Assembly (NCBI GenBank): GCA_051870875.1
Contig: JBJECG010000011.1
Coordinates: forward strand, 1-56,650
Source of the DNA: Aphodosoma sp051870875
GTDB taxonomy: Bacteria; Bacteroidota; Bacteroidia; Bacteroidales; Paludibacteraceae
Reading direction: 5' to 3'
Length of the DNA stretch: 56,650 nucleotides
Shown: positions 26,340 to 35,073 of the stretch, piece after piece
How the letters are laid out: every line of letters starts with the position of its first letter
Numbering within the stretch: the stretch's first letter is position 1
Made by a program: the position numbers and the translations under genes
The notes under the pieces: generated by a model
Databases searched by the model: none
What the model was told of the DNA's origin: nothing
The model's input: only the letters and a program-made list of their open reading frames with translations

Positions 26340-27596
26340 TTATAATAGACTCCCTTCGCTATCTTTAAGAAAATCAATCACATTAATAATCGATATGCCA
26401 TCTTCATTCACATGGGAAGGGGTCAATCCTCCAACAATGACTATTTTGGGAAATCCGTCTTTGATATGACGGAGAGAATTGGTTTCCTGATCAATTTTTT
26501 CTTGAGTTGGCATATCAAGAGCAGATTGAATGTACAAACGTTTGTTACCACTATTGCAAATGAAATCCACTTCCAGTAGTTTCCGAATTTTCTTTCCGTC
26601 ATCATTTGTCGTTGTCACCTCAACTTGTCCGACATCAACGGAATACCCTCTGATACGCAGTTCATTATAAATGATGTTTTCCATGAGATGACCACCGTCA
26701 ATCTGACGATAATTCAAACGGGCATTGCGCAGACCTACATCTTCAAAATAATATTTTGAAGGTGTATTTATGTAATGCTTTCCTTTAATGTCATATCGGA
26801 TAGCTTTTTCCAACATAAACGCATCTTGTAACATGCCGAGATAACTCTGTATCGTTGTATCAGAAATACTATGACCTTTTACGGATTTGAATGTGTTTTC
26901 AAGGTTTGTCGGATTTGTCAGACAGCCGATATTGGAAGCAATAATATCAATCAACTCATTCAAATCGTCATCATTTCTAATGTTGTAACGCTCTTTTATA
27001 TCGCGTATATAAGTACCTTGAAACAATGATTTGAGATAATTCTCTTTTTCTTTTTTCTTTGAAAGAGATACAATCTGCGGCATTCCTCCATAAATCATAT
27101 AATCTTGTAAGGCTGAAAGTTCATTTGTATACTCTCCCGCCTTGAGAAATTCCGAAAAGCTCAATGGATGGACTCGGATTTCATACCCTCGACCACGAAA
27201 TTCAGTTTTTACATCACTGGATAACATCCTACTATTACTACCCGTCACATAGACATCTGCATTTTTAATTTTAAGATAGCTGTTGAGTACGTCCTCAAAT
27301 TCTGGAACAAGTTGAATCTCATCCAATAATATGTAATGCATATCGTTATCTATGATATGCCTGTCAATATAATCCAATAATATGTCCGGCTCTCTGAGGT
27401 GTTTACTACGTCGGTCTTCCAAATCAACCTGAATAATGTGCTTTTCATTCACACCGCTATCAAGAAGTGATCCTTTGAACAATTCAAATAGAAGATACGA
27501 TTTTCCACAACGACGTACACCGGTAATAATTTTAATCATTCCGTTGTGCATCACACTTCTCAGTTCTTGTAAGTATTTGTCTCTTGGTACAATCAT
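26340..27596 (-). CDS. AAA-family ATPase with DUF4143 domain
   Basis: A 418-residue protein. Walker A GVRRCGKS at 26-33; Walker B-like YILLDEIQL near 88-96; sensor-like VTGSNSRML near 117; then the winged-helix/DUF4143 part with a nuclease-like C-terminus (LLEVDFIC near 340, GNKRLYIQ). Such ATPases are abundant in Bacteroidales, often in multiple copies and near mobile DNA; their role is unclear, and some are suspected of toxin-antitoxin or DNA-related roles. Lower GC than the housekeeping genes on either side fits acquisition. Confidence 0.85.
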   Translation of the reverse strand: MIVPRDKYLQELRSVMHNGMIKIITGVRRCGKSYLLFELFKGSLLDSGVNEKHIIQVDLEDRRSKHLREPDILLDYIDRHIIDNDMHYILLDEIQLVPEFEDVLNSYLKIKNADVYVTGSNSRMLSSDVKTEFRGRGYEIRVHPLSFSEFLKAGEYTNELSALQDYMIYGGMPQIVSLSKKKEKENYLKSLFQGTYIRDIKERYNIRNDDDLNELIDIIASNIGCLTNPTNLENTFKSVKGHSISDTTIQSYLGMLQDAFMLEKAIRYDIKGKHYINTPSKYYFEDVGLRNARLNYRQIDGGHLMENIIYNELRIRGYSVDVGQVEVTTTNDDGKKIRKLLEVDFICNSGNKRLYIQSALDMPTQEKIDQETNSLRHIKDGFPKIVIVGGLTPSHVNEDGISIINVIDFLKDSEGSLL

Positions 27597-28398
27597 ATTG
27601 CAAAAGTAATGAAAATTATCTGTTTTGAGCCATTTCTATTGGAGAAAATTGTGAAAAGTGCAAGATTTCTCCAATAGAAATTAGTAAATTACTGAATAGT
27701 AACGATATAAACAATTTTTCAATCTGCAAATTTTCGGCACTATGGCCTGATTAGTGCCGAAAATTGGTTTGGCACCCCATCACTTCTCCAATCATCTATT
27801 GGAAAAAATCGGGAAAAGTACCAGATTCCTCCAATAGAAATACGCAAGCACCTGAATGATAGTAATATAAATCTAATGTTTGTTCATTATTTAATTGTGT
27901 TCTTTTTTAATGAACAACTATCCAAGAGTGAACAAAACCGCTTCTTAAGCGCATCGCTCTACAAAAGTAATCAAGAAGCAATTATCTATGGCACTCATCA
28001 ACAATGCGATAGCGCCTTATTCCATATTCCTCTATAAAAATCCAGGTACTGATATACATATCTACACTGGAAAATCTTAGAAAAGCTGGAGTCGGGAAAT
28101 CCCCGAACCAGTCTTTTCTTTATATAACATATCGTAAATAGATTTTGAATGATGATTGCTTAGAATTTCAACAACAATTCGTATCTTTGCATTTTGGCTA
28201 AGACTGGATGCGGCTCGGCATAACCCAAACGAGTCTGGCTCTGCGCTCGCCTTTCGCTGTCTTTGCAAGCTATTGCGTGGAATGGAGCGTTTGGTCGTGG
28301 TTTACGGCGATGTGCTGCGGTGTGTCGCCCCAGTAATGGCGGGTGTGCCGTGTTCCGGCAGACAGTTAACGTTTTATATATAACAAACTATTCAAAAT
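27597..28398. other. Gene-poor spacer with repeats; AT-rich, probably mobile-element edge
   Basis: About 800 bases without a solid gene between the ATPase and rseP. It holds the inverted-repeat pairs at 27633-27873, an imperfect terminator-like hairpin at 28081-28117 (aaaagctgg...ccagtctttt), and a -7-like TATCTTTG at 28182-28189 with weak -33. A short frame MALINNAIAPYSIFLYKNPG near 27990 ends at a TAG at 28078-28080; I do not recognise it. The stretch 28196-28260 is GC-richer and looks like a promoter-proximal sequence I associate with other Bacteroidales, but I cannot verify that. Confidence 0.5.
27633..27873. repeat. Two imperfect direct copies of a 15-bp inverted repeat, flanking a central hairpin
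   Basis: Copy 1: tttctattggagaaa (27633-27647) and its complement (27666-27680), 18-nt spacer. Copy 2: tctattgg (27795-27802) and ccaataga (27831-27838) in the same context. Similarity continues rightwards (actgaatagtaa against cctgaatgatagtaa), so each unit is about 80 bp. Between them is a perfect 13-bp stem aattttcggcact (27729-27741 / 27753-27765). Confidence 0.8.
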
Positions 28399-29883
28399 AT
28401 GGAAGTTATCCTTATCAAGGCAGCCCAGGTGCTTCTTTCGCTGTCGATACTGGTCTTTGTGCATGAGTTGGGGCACTTCGGGTTCGCCAGGCTCTTCAAA
28501 GTCCGTGTCAACAAATTCTACCTCTTCTTCAATCCAAAATTTTCCATTCTCCGTGCCAAGAAAATAAACGGCAAATGGCAGGTAAAGTTCTTTTCTCCCA
28601 ATCTACAGCCCCATGTCATGCAGGCTAAGGACGAAAACGGCTTGCCGAAAACAGACAAGAAAGGCAAACCTGTAATGATACCGGCCCCCCTCGATGAATT
28701 GGATGACGATGACTGGCGCCGTTACCCAGAGACTACGGAATGGGGCATAGGATGGGTGCCGCTCGGCGGTTACTGTTCCATAGACGGCATGGTCGACGAG
28801 TCAATGGATCCGGCACTTGCCAACACCGAGCCGAAACCGTGGGAATACCGCGCCCAGAAGGTATGGAAACGCATGTTTATCATATCCGGAGGAGTGCTGA
28901 TGAATTTTGTGACAGCCATAGTCATCTACGCCATGATGCTTTTTGCCTGGGGACAGGAATTTCTGCCTGTGCAGAATGCCTACCTCGGTTACGACTATTG
29001 CAGGACGGCATTGGACAACGGATTCCGCAACGGCGACCGCATATTGACAGTCGACGGACAAACCGTGACCATAGACCGTGAGGTGATGCAGAAAATCGTC
29101 ATCGAAGGCAAGCGCAACGTGACGGTGCTGCGCGATGGCCGGGAAGTGGAATTGCAGATGCCCGAAGACTTTGGCGAGCAGATGCTCGAAGCAAAGGAAC
29201 AGGGATTGTTGTCGCTGCGATTCCCGTTTGTGGTTGGAGTTGTCTCGGAAGAATCTCCGGCGCAGCGTGCCGGAATGCAGCATGGAGACAGTGTGGTGGC
29301 CGTAGCCGGTACCCCCACTCCGGCCTATACCGATGTAGTGGCCGAGCTGGCCAAATTCAAGACCGACTCGGTAACGGTCGGTTTCTATCGTGGCGGTGAA
29401 CGCATGTCGGCATCACTTCTGCTCAACGACGGCAAAATGGGTGTGCAGATAGCAGACCCTATGCCCTATTTCAAGACCGAACGGCGAGAATACGGCTTTT
29501 TTACCTCGATTCCTGCCGGTGTGAAACTCGGCTGGGAGACTTTGGCCAACTACGTCAAGCAGTTCCGGCTTGTCTTTACCAAAGCCGGAGCCCAGTCGGT
29601 CGGCGGCTTTATAGCCATAGGCAATATATTCCCGGCAAAATGGGACTGGACGGTGTTCTGGTCAATGACAGCCCTGCTCTCCGTAATGCTCGCATTCATG
29701 AATTTCCTGCCGATACCTGTGCTCGATGGAGGCTACTTCATCATGCTCATCTACGAAATGCTGACAGGGCGCAAACCGAGCGACCGCTTCATGGAAATTG
29801 CCGTAAACGCAGGCTTTTTCATCCTACTTGCCCTCCTCATCTTCGCCAACGGCAACGACATCATCAAACTTTTTCAGCAATAA
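28399..29883 (+). CDS. rseP: Site-2 intramembrane metalloprotease RseP
   Basis: A 494-residue inner-membrane peptidase. The zinc site HELGH is at 22-26 in the first membrane segment; a second conserved site LPIPVLDGGYFIML lies in the C-terminal membrane part. Two PDZ-like regions occur between them (about 200-250 and 280-330). RseP cuts anti-sigma factors and signal peptides within the membrane. In many Bacteroidota it follows dxr; here the upstream DNA is mobile-element debris. The uup-type gene starts 15 bases after its stop, so they are co-transcribed. Confidence 0.95.
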   Translation: MEVILIKAAQVLLSLSILVFVHELGHFGFARLFKVRVNKFYLFFNPKFSILRAKKINGKWQVKFFSPNLQPHVMQAKDENGLPKTDKKGKPVMIPAPLDELDDDDWRRYPETTEWGIGWVPLGGYCSIDGMVDESMDPALANTEPKPWEYRAQKVWKRMFIISGGVLMNFVTAIVIYAMMLFAWGQEFLPVQNAYLGYDYCRTALDNGFRNGDRILTVDGQTVTIDREVMQKIVIEGKRNVTVLRDGREVELQMPEDFGEQMLEAKEQGLLSLRFPFVVGVVSEESPAQRAGMQHGDSVVAVAGTPTPAYTDVVAELAKFKTDSVTVGFYRGGERMSASLLLNDGKMGVQIADPMPYFKTERREYGFFTSIPAGVKLGWETLANYVKQFRLVFTKAGAQSVGGFIAIGNIFPAKWDWTVFWSMTALLSVMLAFMNFLPIPVLDGGYFIMLIYEMLTGRKPSDRFMEIAVNAGFFILLALLIFANGNDIIKLFQQ

Positions 29884-29898
29884 ACGTATGAATTATCA

Positions 29899-31806
29899 AT
29901 GGTATATCTTCAGGTAGAGAATCTTACAAAGTCGTTTGGCGACAGGCTGCTTTTCGAGAACATCAGTTTCGGCATCGACCAGGGACAGCGTGTGGCAATT
30001 GTGGCGCAAAACGGTACCGGCAAGACCACGCTGCTCAACATCCTCACCGGACGCGAATCAGAAGACAGCGGTACGGTAACGTTCCGCCGCGACCTTCGCG
30101 TAGGGTTCCTCAGTCAGGATCCCGACTTCACCACCGGTATGACTGTCGGCCAGGCATGTTTCGCCACCGATACCGATGTGGTGAAAGCTATTGCACACTA
30201 CGAAGAACTGATTTCAGCCCATGCTGACGATGTTGCCTACGCTGCGGATATTCAAACCGCCATGGCCGAAATGGACCGTCTCAACGCATGGGACTACGAG
30301 GCCCGGGTAAAGCAGATTCTCGGAAAACTCGACATTCACAATCTCGACCAGCGGATAGAGCACCTCTCCGACGGCCAGAAAAAGCGGCTCGCTCTTGCCA
30401 CAGTACTCATAGCCGAACCAGACCTGATACTGCTCGACGAGCCTACCAACCATCTCGACCTCGAAATGGTAGAGTGGCTCGAAGGTTTTCTCAACCACTC
30501 CAAAATGACAATACTGATGGTCACTCACGACCGTTATTTTCTTGACGATGTATGCACCGACATACTCGAAATCGATATGCATTCGCTATTCCACTACAAA
30601 GGTAATTACAGCTATTATCTTGAAAAACGCGAAGAACGTATAGCCAATTTCAATGCCGAGACAGCCCGCGCCAAGAACATCTATCGTACAGAATTGGACT
30701 GGATGCGCCGCCAGCCTCAGGCACGCGGCCATAAGGCGCGTTCACGCATTGATGCTTTCCATGAGATAGAGCAGCGTGCCAGGCAGAGGTTGACAGACCG
30801 CCAAGTCTCGCTCGGGGTAAAGTCGGCTTACCTCGGCTCCAAGATATTCGAGGCTCAATATATATCCAAAGCATTCGGCGACAAAGTGTTGCTGCATGAT
30901 TTCTACTACAACTTCTCACGTTACGAAAAACTCGGTATCGTCGGCAAAAACGGTACCGGCAAATCTACATTCCTGAAGATGCTGCTCGGTGAGATGCAAC
31001 CGGACAGCGGCAGGTTCGATGTGGGCGACACCGTAATTTTTGCCTACTTCAGCCAGAACGGCATGAAGTTCAACGACACGATGAAAGTCATCGATGCCGT
31101 GCGCGAAATAGCCGAAGAAGTCGACCTCGGAGGCGGGCACAAAATGACAGCCTCCCAGTTCCTCACCCACTTCCTTTTCCCGCCCGAAAAGCAGCATGAC
31201 TATATAGCCAAACTCTCCGGCGGCGAACGCCGCAGGCTCTATCTTTGTACTGTGCTGATGCGGAGCCCAAATTTTCTCGTCCTCGACGAGCCGACCAACG
31301 ACCTCGACATCGCAACGCTCAACATCCTGGAAGACTATCTTGTCAACTTCCGAGGGTGTGTCATTGTCGTCAGTCACGACCGTTTCTTTATGGATAAAGT
31401 AGTCGACCACCTCCTTGTATTTCACGGCGATGCAAAAATACAGGACTTTCCCGGCAACTATACCGACTACCGCGAGTGGCGCGAACTGAAAGAGGCGGAA
31501 GAACGGGAGCAGGCTGAAACCGTAAAAAAACAAAATGCTGCCGTACGTACCGATGCCAAACGCAACGATACAACATCCTCCGTTTCAAAGAAAAAACTTA
31601 CGTTCAAGGAAAAACTCGAGCTGGAACAGATAGAGCAAGACCTCGAAACCCTCGGCACCGAAAAAGCCGGCATCGAAGCCCAACTCTCGGGTGGCGAACT
31701 CTCCGCCGATGAAATAGTACGCCTCTCATCCCGTTACGAAGAAATGACAGCCCTCATCGATGAAAAAGAACTCCGCTGGCTCGAGATCAACGAATCCTTA
31801 GACTAA
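29899..31806 (+). CDS. uup: ABC-F family ATPase, Uup type
   Basis: A 635-residue soluble protein with two ABC ATPase domains. First Walker A AQNGTGKTTLL near 36 and signature LSDGQKKRLALA with LLDEPTNHLDLEM; second Walker A GKNGTGKSTFL and signature LSGGERRRLYLC with LDEPTNDLDI. The linker between them is of ABC-F type. A C-terminal coiled coil (LTFKEKLELEQIEQDLETLG onward) is the Uup-type extension, linked to DNA or ribosome binding. ABC-F proteins act on ribosomes, not in transport. Gene symbol by domain layout; other ABC-F subfamilies are possible. Confidence 0.88.
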   Translation: MVYLQVENLTKSFGDRLLFENISFGIDQGQRVAIVAQNGTGKTTLLNILTGRESEDSGTVTFRRDLRVGFLSQDPDFTTGMTVGQACFATDTDVVKAIAHYEELISAHADDVAYAADIQTAMAEMDRLNAWDYEARVKQILGKLDIHNLDQRIEHLSDGQKKRLALATVLIAEPDLILLDEPTNHLDLEMVEWLEGFLNHSKMTILMVTHDRYFLDDVCTDILEIDMHSLFHYKGNYSYYLEKREERIANFNAETARAKNIYRTELDWMRRQPQARGHKARSRIDAFHEIEQRARQRLTDRQVSLGVKSAYLGSKIFEAQYISKAFGDKVLLHDFYYNFSRYEKLGIVGKNGTGKSTFLKMLLGEMQPDSGRFDVGDTVIFAYFSQNGMKFNDTMKVIDAVREIAEEVDLGGGHKMTASQFLTHFLFPPEKQHDYIAKLSGGERRRLYLCTVLMRSPNFLVLDEPTNDLDIATLNILEDYLVNFRGCVIVVSHDRFFMDKVVDHLLVFHGDAKIQDFPGNYTDYREWRELKEAEEREQAETVKKQNAAVRTDAKRNDTTSSVSKKKLTFKEKLELEQIEQDLETLGTEKAGIEAQLSGGELSADEIVRLSSRYEEMTALIDEKELRWLEINESLD

Positions 31807-31955
31807 TCAGCTATTCAATCCAACCGCAACCACCAAACACTTGTGCAAACATCATAAATTGTGAATTTACGTTTTTAACACATTATTGTCCGAAGGTTAC
31901 AAAAATAACAGTCAGATTGCACGCATAATTGACTTAAGACTGGCTTGCATGCAAT
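31807..31955. other. Short spacer after the ABC-F gene
   Basis: Nothing seen beyond AT-rich sequence; no clear terminator. Confidence 0.5.
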
Positions 31956-32099
31956 ATGTATTGTCCTGTATGCGGCGGGACGGAGACAAGACGAGCCGAA
32001 TGCTCACGTAAAGAATCATGTGTATATGATAACTGTAAATCTCTATCGGAATCGGATAGAGTTCGTATCCCGGGGCAGATACCGTCCGTTTGTGCTTGA
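31956..32099 (+). CDS. Possible 47-residue zinc-ribbon-like protein
   Basis: Small frame beginning MYCPVCGGTETRRAECSRKE and continuing SCVYDNCKSLSESDRVR. Cys are spaced CPVCG...C...C...C, the look of a small treble-clef or zinc ribbon. No family recognised, no promoter seen; it ends 71 bases before the aldehyde dehydrogenase start. It could be chance, but five Cys within the first 27 residues is unusual. Confidence 0.35.
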   Translation: MYCPVCGGTETRRAECSRKESCVYDNCKSLSESDRVRIPGQIPSVCA

Positions 32100-32170
32100 T
32101 TATAGTCTTTCTTATTAAAATCCGTCTAATTAACCCGTTGGTGTAAATCATTGAATACCGACAATCACTG

Positions 32171-33547
32171 ATGCTTGATACAATGGAATTGCAACAACTT
32201 ATATCCAGGCAGCGGGCTTGGGCAGAAGCCAACCGTATGGCGGCGGATGTCGGTTTGAGGGCTGATGCGCTGGACAGGCTCCATAATGCTGTCAGAAACA
32301 ACCGTACTGTATTGGAAGCCGCTTTGTATGCTGACCTTGGCAAGTCTGCAGCAGAGGCGTATATGACAGAAATCGGATTGACACTTGCCGCCACCCGCTA
32401 TATGCTGAAAAACATACGCCGGTTTTCACGTCAGAAACGGGTGTCTGCCCCTTTGTCGAATTTTCCTGCCCGCAACATCATATACCGCGAACCGTATGGC
32501 GTTGTACTCATAATGGTGCCTTGGAACTATCCGGTCCTGCTTGCACTGGAACCCTTGGCCGGTGCCGTGGCCGCAGGCAATACGGTACTGCTCAAATTCT
32601 CGCCATACGCAGAGCATACTGCCCAGGCGTTAACAAGACTTGTGGCAGAAGTGTTTCCACAAGAACATGTGGCTGTGATTGACGATACCGCAACTGACTT
32701 CCTGGAATATCAATACGATTACATATTCTTTACCGGAAGCCCTGCCACCGGCCGCACGGTGATGAGTGCCGCAGCCAAACACCTTACGCCGCTTACGCTC
32801 GAACTTGGAGGGAAGTCGCCCTGCATTGTGCATAAGACGGCTGACATAAGGCTGGCGGCAAGGCGCATCGTGTTCGGCAAGTTCGTCAACTGCGGCCAGA
32901 CGTGCGTCGCACCAGATTACATCCTTGCCGATGAAACGGTAAAGCCGCAGCTGATAGAGGCTTTGGCGGACGAAATAAAGCGTCAGTATAGCACTGATCC
33001 ATTGCAGAATACTGCATACGGACGTATCATCAACCGTCTGCATTTCGACCGTCTGATGTTGCTTGCCGACAACGACAAGGTAGTTTACGGAGGCAAGAGC
33101 GATACCGGCCGTCTGCAGATTGAACCCACGGTATTGGACGGCGTTACGGCTGACGATGCCATTATGCAGCAGGAGATTTTCGGACCGCTATTGCCGGTCA
33201 TTTCTTATAAGGACTTCAACTCAGCCGTTGAGTTTGTCAAATCCCGGCCAAAACCGTTGGCCCTGTATCTTTTTGCCGATGACAAGGATGTGGAGGAGCA
33301 TGTGCTGACAGGCATATCATTCGGTGGCGGCTGTGTCAACGACACCATTATGCACCTGGCATCACCGGCATTGCCGTTCGGCGGTGTAGGCATGAGCGGT
33401 ATGGGCAACTATCACGGACGCTATTCGTTTGATACCTTTTCACGGATGAAAGGCGTGGTATGCAAACCGACATTGCCTGACCTGCCTTTCCGCTATCAAC
33501 CTTACAACAAGCTGAAGCAGCGTATCGTCAGATTTTTCCTGCATTGA
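32171..33547 (+). CDS. Aldehyde dehydrogenase (class 3-like)
   Basis: A 458-residue NAD(P)-dependent aldehyde dehydrogenase. Catalytic Cys245 (NCGQTCVAPDY), general base Glu211 (LELGGKSP), Asn119 (VPWNYP) and Lys142 are visible. The length and the TRYMLKNIRRFSRQKR and C-terminal NKLKQRIVRFFLH resemble the class 3/fatty aldehyde or coniferyl aldehyde group rather than the 500-residue class 1/2 enzymes. The start could also be the second ATG at 32183. It stands alone; substrate unknown. Confidence 0.92.
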   Translation: MLDTMELQQLISRQRAWAEANRMAADVGLRADALDRLHNAVRNNRTVLEAALYADLGKSAAEAYMTEIGLTLAATRYMLKNIRRFSRQKRVSAPLSNFPARNIIYREPYGVVLIMVPWNYPVLLALEPLAGAVAAGNTVLLKFSPYAEHTAQALTRLVAEVFPQEHVAVIDDTATDFLEYQYDYIFFTGSPATGRTVMSAAAKHLTPLTLELGGKSPCIVHKTADIRLAARRIVFGKFVNCGQTCVAPDYILADETVKPQLIEALADEIKRQYSTDPLQNTAYGRIINRLHFDRLMLLADNDKVVYGGKSDTGRLQIEPTVLDGVTADDAIMQQEIFGPLLPVISYKDFNSAVEFVKSRPKPLALYLFADDKDVEEHVLTGISFGGGCVNDTIMHLASPALPFGGVGMSGMGNYHGRYSFDTFSRMKGVVCKPTLPDLPFRYQPYNKLKQRIVRFFLH

Positions 33548-33604
33548 CGGATGCCCCGTGTTTTTTTGGGGATAGGGCCGCTTCCGGGAAAGGCGAAGCT
33601 GCAT

Positions 33605-33660
33605 TATAGAACTGCAACGCACCGTTTCCGACTTCGGGAACGGTGCGTTGCAGTTCTATA
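33605..33660. terminator. Bidirectional terminator between aldehyde dehydrogenase and DUF4295
   Basis: A perfect 22-bp stem (33605-33626 with 33639-33660) around a 12-nt loop, between two convergent genes. Confidence 0.85.
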
Positions 33661-33674
33661 TAACGTAGCCTAAA

Positions 33675-33827
33675 TTATTTGGCGAAGAACTCTTTAACTT
33701 TGTCGTTGGGAATCATTTCCTCTTGAAATACGTATGCGTTGGTCTTTGGCGATTTCACCATTTTGATTACTTTGGAATAACCGCGACCTTCACCTTTTTG
33801 CAGGGTTGCTACTACTTTCTTTGCCAT
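33675..33827 (-). CDS. DUF4295 family protein
   Basis: A 50-residue basic protein, MAKKVVATLQKGEGRGYSKV onward, ending DKVKEFFAK. This tiny family is restricted to Bacteroidota and almost always follows rpmB and rpmG, as here (9-base gap). Probably linked to the ribosome by conserved position and composition; function unproven. In many relatives ftsY and rimO follow; here the unit ends at a terminator. Confidence 0.93.
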   Translation of the reverse strand: MAKKVVATLQKGEGRGYSKVIKMVKSPKTNAYVFQEEMIPNDKVKEFFAK

Positions 33828-33836
33828 AGTCTGTTA

Positions 33837-34025
33837 TTATTTTATCTCTTTGTGTACTGTTACTCGTCTCAGGATCGGGTTGTATTTTTTCAACTCCAGA
33901 CGTTGGGTAGTGTTTTTACGGTTTTTTGTTGTGATATAGCGCGATGTACCTGGCATACCGCTGTCTTTGTGTTCGGTACACTCCAAAATAACCTGAACAC
34001 GTGCTTCTTTTGACTTTTTTGCCAT
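33837..34025 (-). CDS. rpmG: 50S ribosomal protein L33
   Basis: A 62-residue protein, MAKKSKEARVQVILECTEHK, then RYITTKNRKNTTQRLELKKY, the L33 signature. It has no CxxC zinc pairs (only one Cys, in LECTEH), so it is the zinc-independent form. Second gene of rpmB-rpmG-DUF4295. Confidence 0.96.
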   Translation of the reverse strand: MAKKSKEARVQVILECTEHKDSGMPGTSRYITTKNRKNTTQRLELKKYNPILRRVTVHKEIK

Positions 34026-34043
34026 GATTCTGTTCCTCCCGGA

Positions 34044-34304
34044 TTAAGCTAAAATTTTAATATCTTTCCAATCGCAATAGCCTTTCTCAACTGCCTGCGT
34101 AAGGGCAGCGTCCAAGCCCAATTTGTTGATGGTGCGGAGTCCCGCAGCTGAAATGTTGAGGCTGATCCAGCATCCCTGTTCTACATAATAGAATTTTTTG
34201 TGGAACAGGTTCACTTCAAAAGTACGCTTTGTGCGGCGTTTTGAGTGAGACACGTTGTTTCCGATCATTGCCTTCTTACCTGTAATCTGACAAATTTTCG
34301 ACAT
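34044..34304 (-). CDS. rpmB: 50S ribosomal protein L28
   Basis: An 86-residue protein starting MSKICQITGKKAMIGNNVSH with the L28 pattern SKRRTKRTFEVNL and GLRTINKLGLD. The start at 34304 is the family start; the ATG at 34352 overlaps the promoter and is rejected. Leads the rpmB-rpmG-DUF4295 operon. Confidence 0.96.
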   Translation of the reverse strand: MSKICQITGKKAMIGNNVSHSKRRTKRTFEVNLFHKKFYYVEQGCWISLNISAAGLRTINKLGLDAALTQAVEKGYCDWKDIKILA

Positions 34305-34349
34305 TTTACCTATATTTTTTCGTTTTACATTATTATCCAAAGGAGTGTG

Positions 34350-34381
34350 CAAAGGTACTGTTTTTTTGCTATACGCGCAAC
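34350..34381 (-). promoter_or_regulatory. Promoter of rpmB-rpmG-DUF4295
   Basis: Minus strand TACCTTTG at 34357-34350 (perfect -7 box), with TTG near 34381-34379 about 21 nt upstream as a partial -33. Start expected near 34343, about 40 nt before rpmB. Confidence 0.6.
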
Positions 34382-34624
34382 CTCTTGCTGCACTATTTCA
34401 CCTGTCCCGGACACCTGATGATTTCCGAACCGCGTTCTTTCGGGAGTTGCTACATGGACATTGCAACTACTGTGACCGGTGACAAATATGCCCCAACACA
34501 CTCTCCGATATCAAAATGGCATGCCATATTGTCCACAGTATATGTAGATTAGCATCTTTTCTCTAAGATTACTGCGACAAATACGCATTATCCAGCATTT
34601 TGCGGTGCAAAGATACGAAAAACT

Positions 34625-34657
34625 TTTGATTTATAGAACAGTTTTTTCATACCTTTG
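34625..34657 (+). promoter_or_regulatory. Promoter of an unassigned transcript
   Basis: TTTG (34625-34628), 21 nt, TACCTTTG (34650-34657): both boxes perfect. Points into a region with no convincing gene. Confidence 0.6.
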
Positions 34658-34663
34658 CATCAA

Positions 34664-34930
34664 TATTGTTCCATACCAACGGATGTCCCGGACAAATGCC
34701 CATTCGGGCAACCGGCAGAAGGCCATACCCCACCAAACGGCTACCCTCATTTCGCCTTTGCAATGCCTGCCAGCCCGGGAATGCGGATAATTTGACAATC
34801 TTGTAGGAAAACATGCGGCCATCTGCGCGAAAAAAGCCGTATCTGCCACATGGGGACATAAAGTGCGGACATGACCGCCGACACAGTAATCCGGCGACTT
34901 GGCCAACTTTTCCTTTTTTTTGTTTTCCCA
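34664..34930 (+). ncRNA. Candidate non-coding RNA upstream of gapA
   Basis: About 265 nt behind a perfect promoter and before a T8 run (about 34913-34921). A clear hairpin lies at 34688-34715 (ccgg, then tgccc/gggca, then ccgg), and gccg/cggc pair near 34872-34893. Frames across it on both strands lack protein character. It could be a structural RNA (6S-type or sRNA) or a long leader; I cannot assign a family. Confidence 0.3.
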
Positions 34931-34978
34931 AAAACATTCAGGACAAGATTGCCCTACCATAAGTTTTTCGGCAAAAGC

Positions 34979-35009
34979 TTTGCCTGCACGGAAAAAAGCA
35001 GTAACTTTG
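34979..35009 (+). promoter_or_regulatory. Promoter of gapA
   Basis: TTTG (34979-34982), 19 nt, TAACTTTG (35002-35009): an exact match to the Bacteroidota consensus. Leader about 58 nt. Confidence 0.8.
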
Positions 35010-35073
35010 CACAGTCTAAGGTTATATAATGACAGGAAACAACGAATAACTTTAACCTAAAAACTATATAGTC

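Noticed and set aside
34647..34937. 96-codon minus-strand frame upstream of gapA
   Set aside because: It runs opposite a perfect plus-strand promoter, lacks a signal or domain, and fits chance reading of a structured non-coding stretch.
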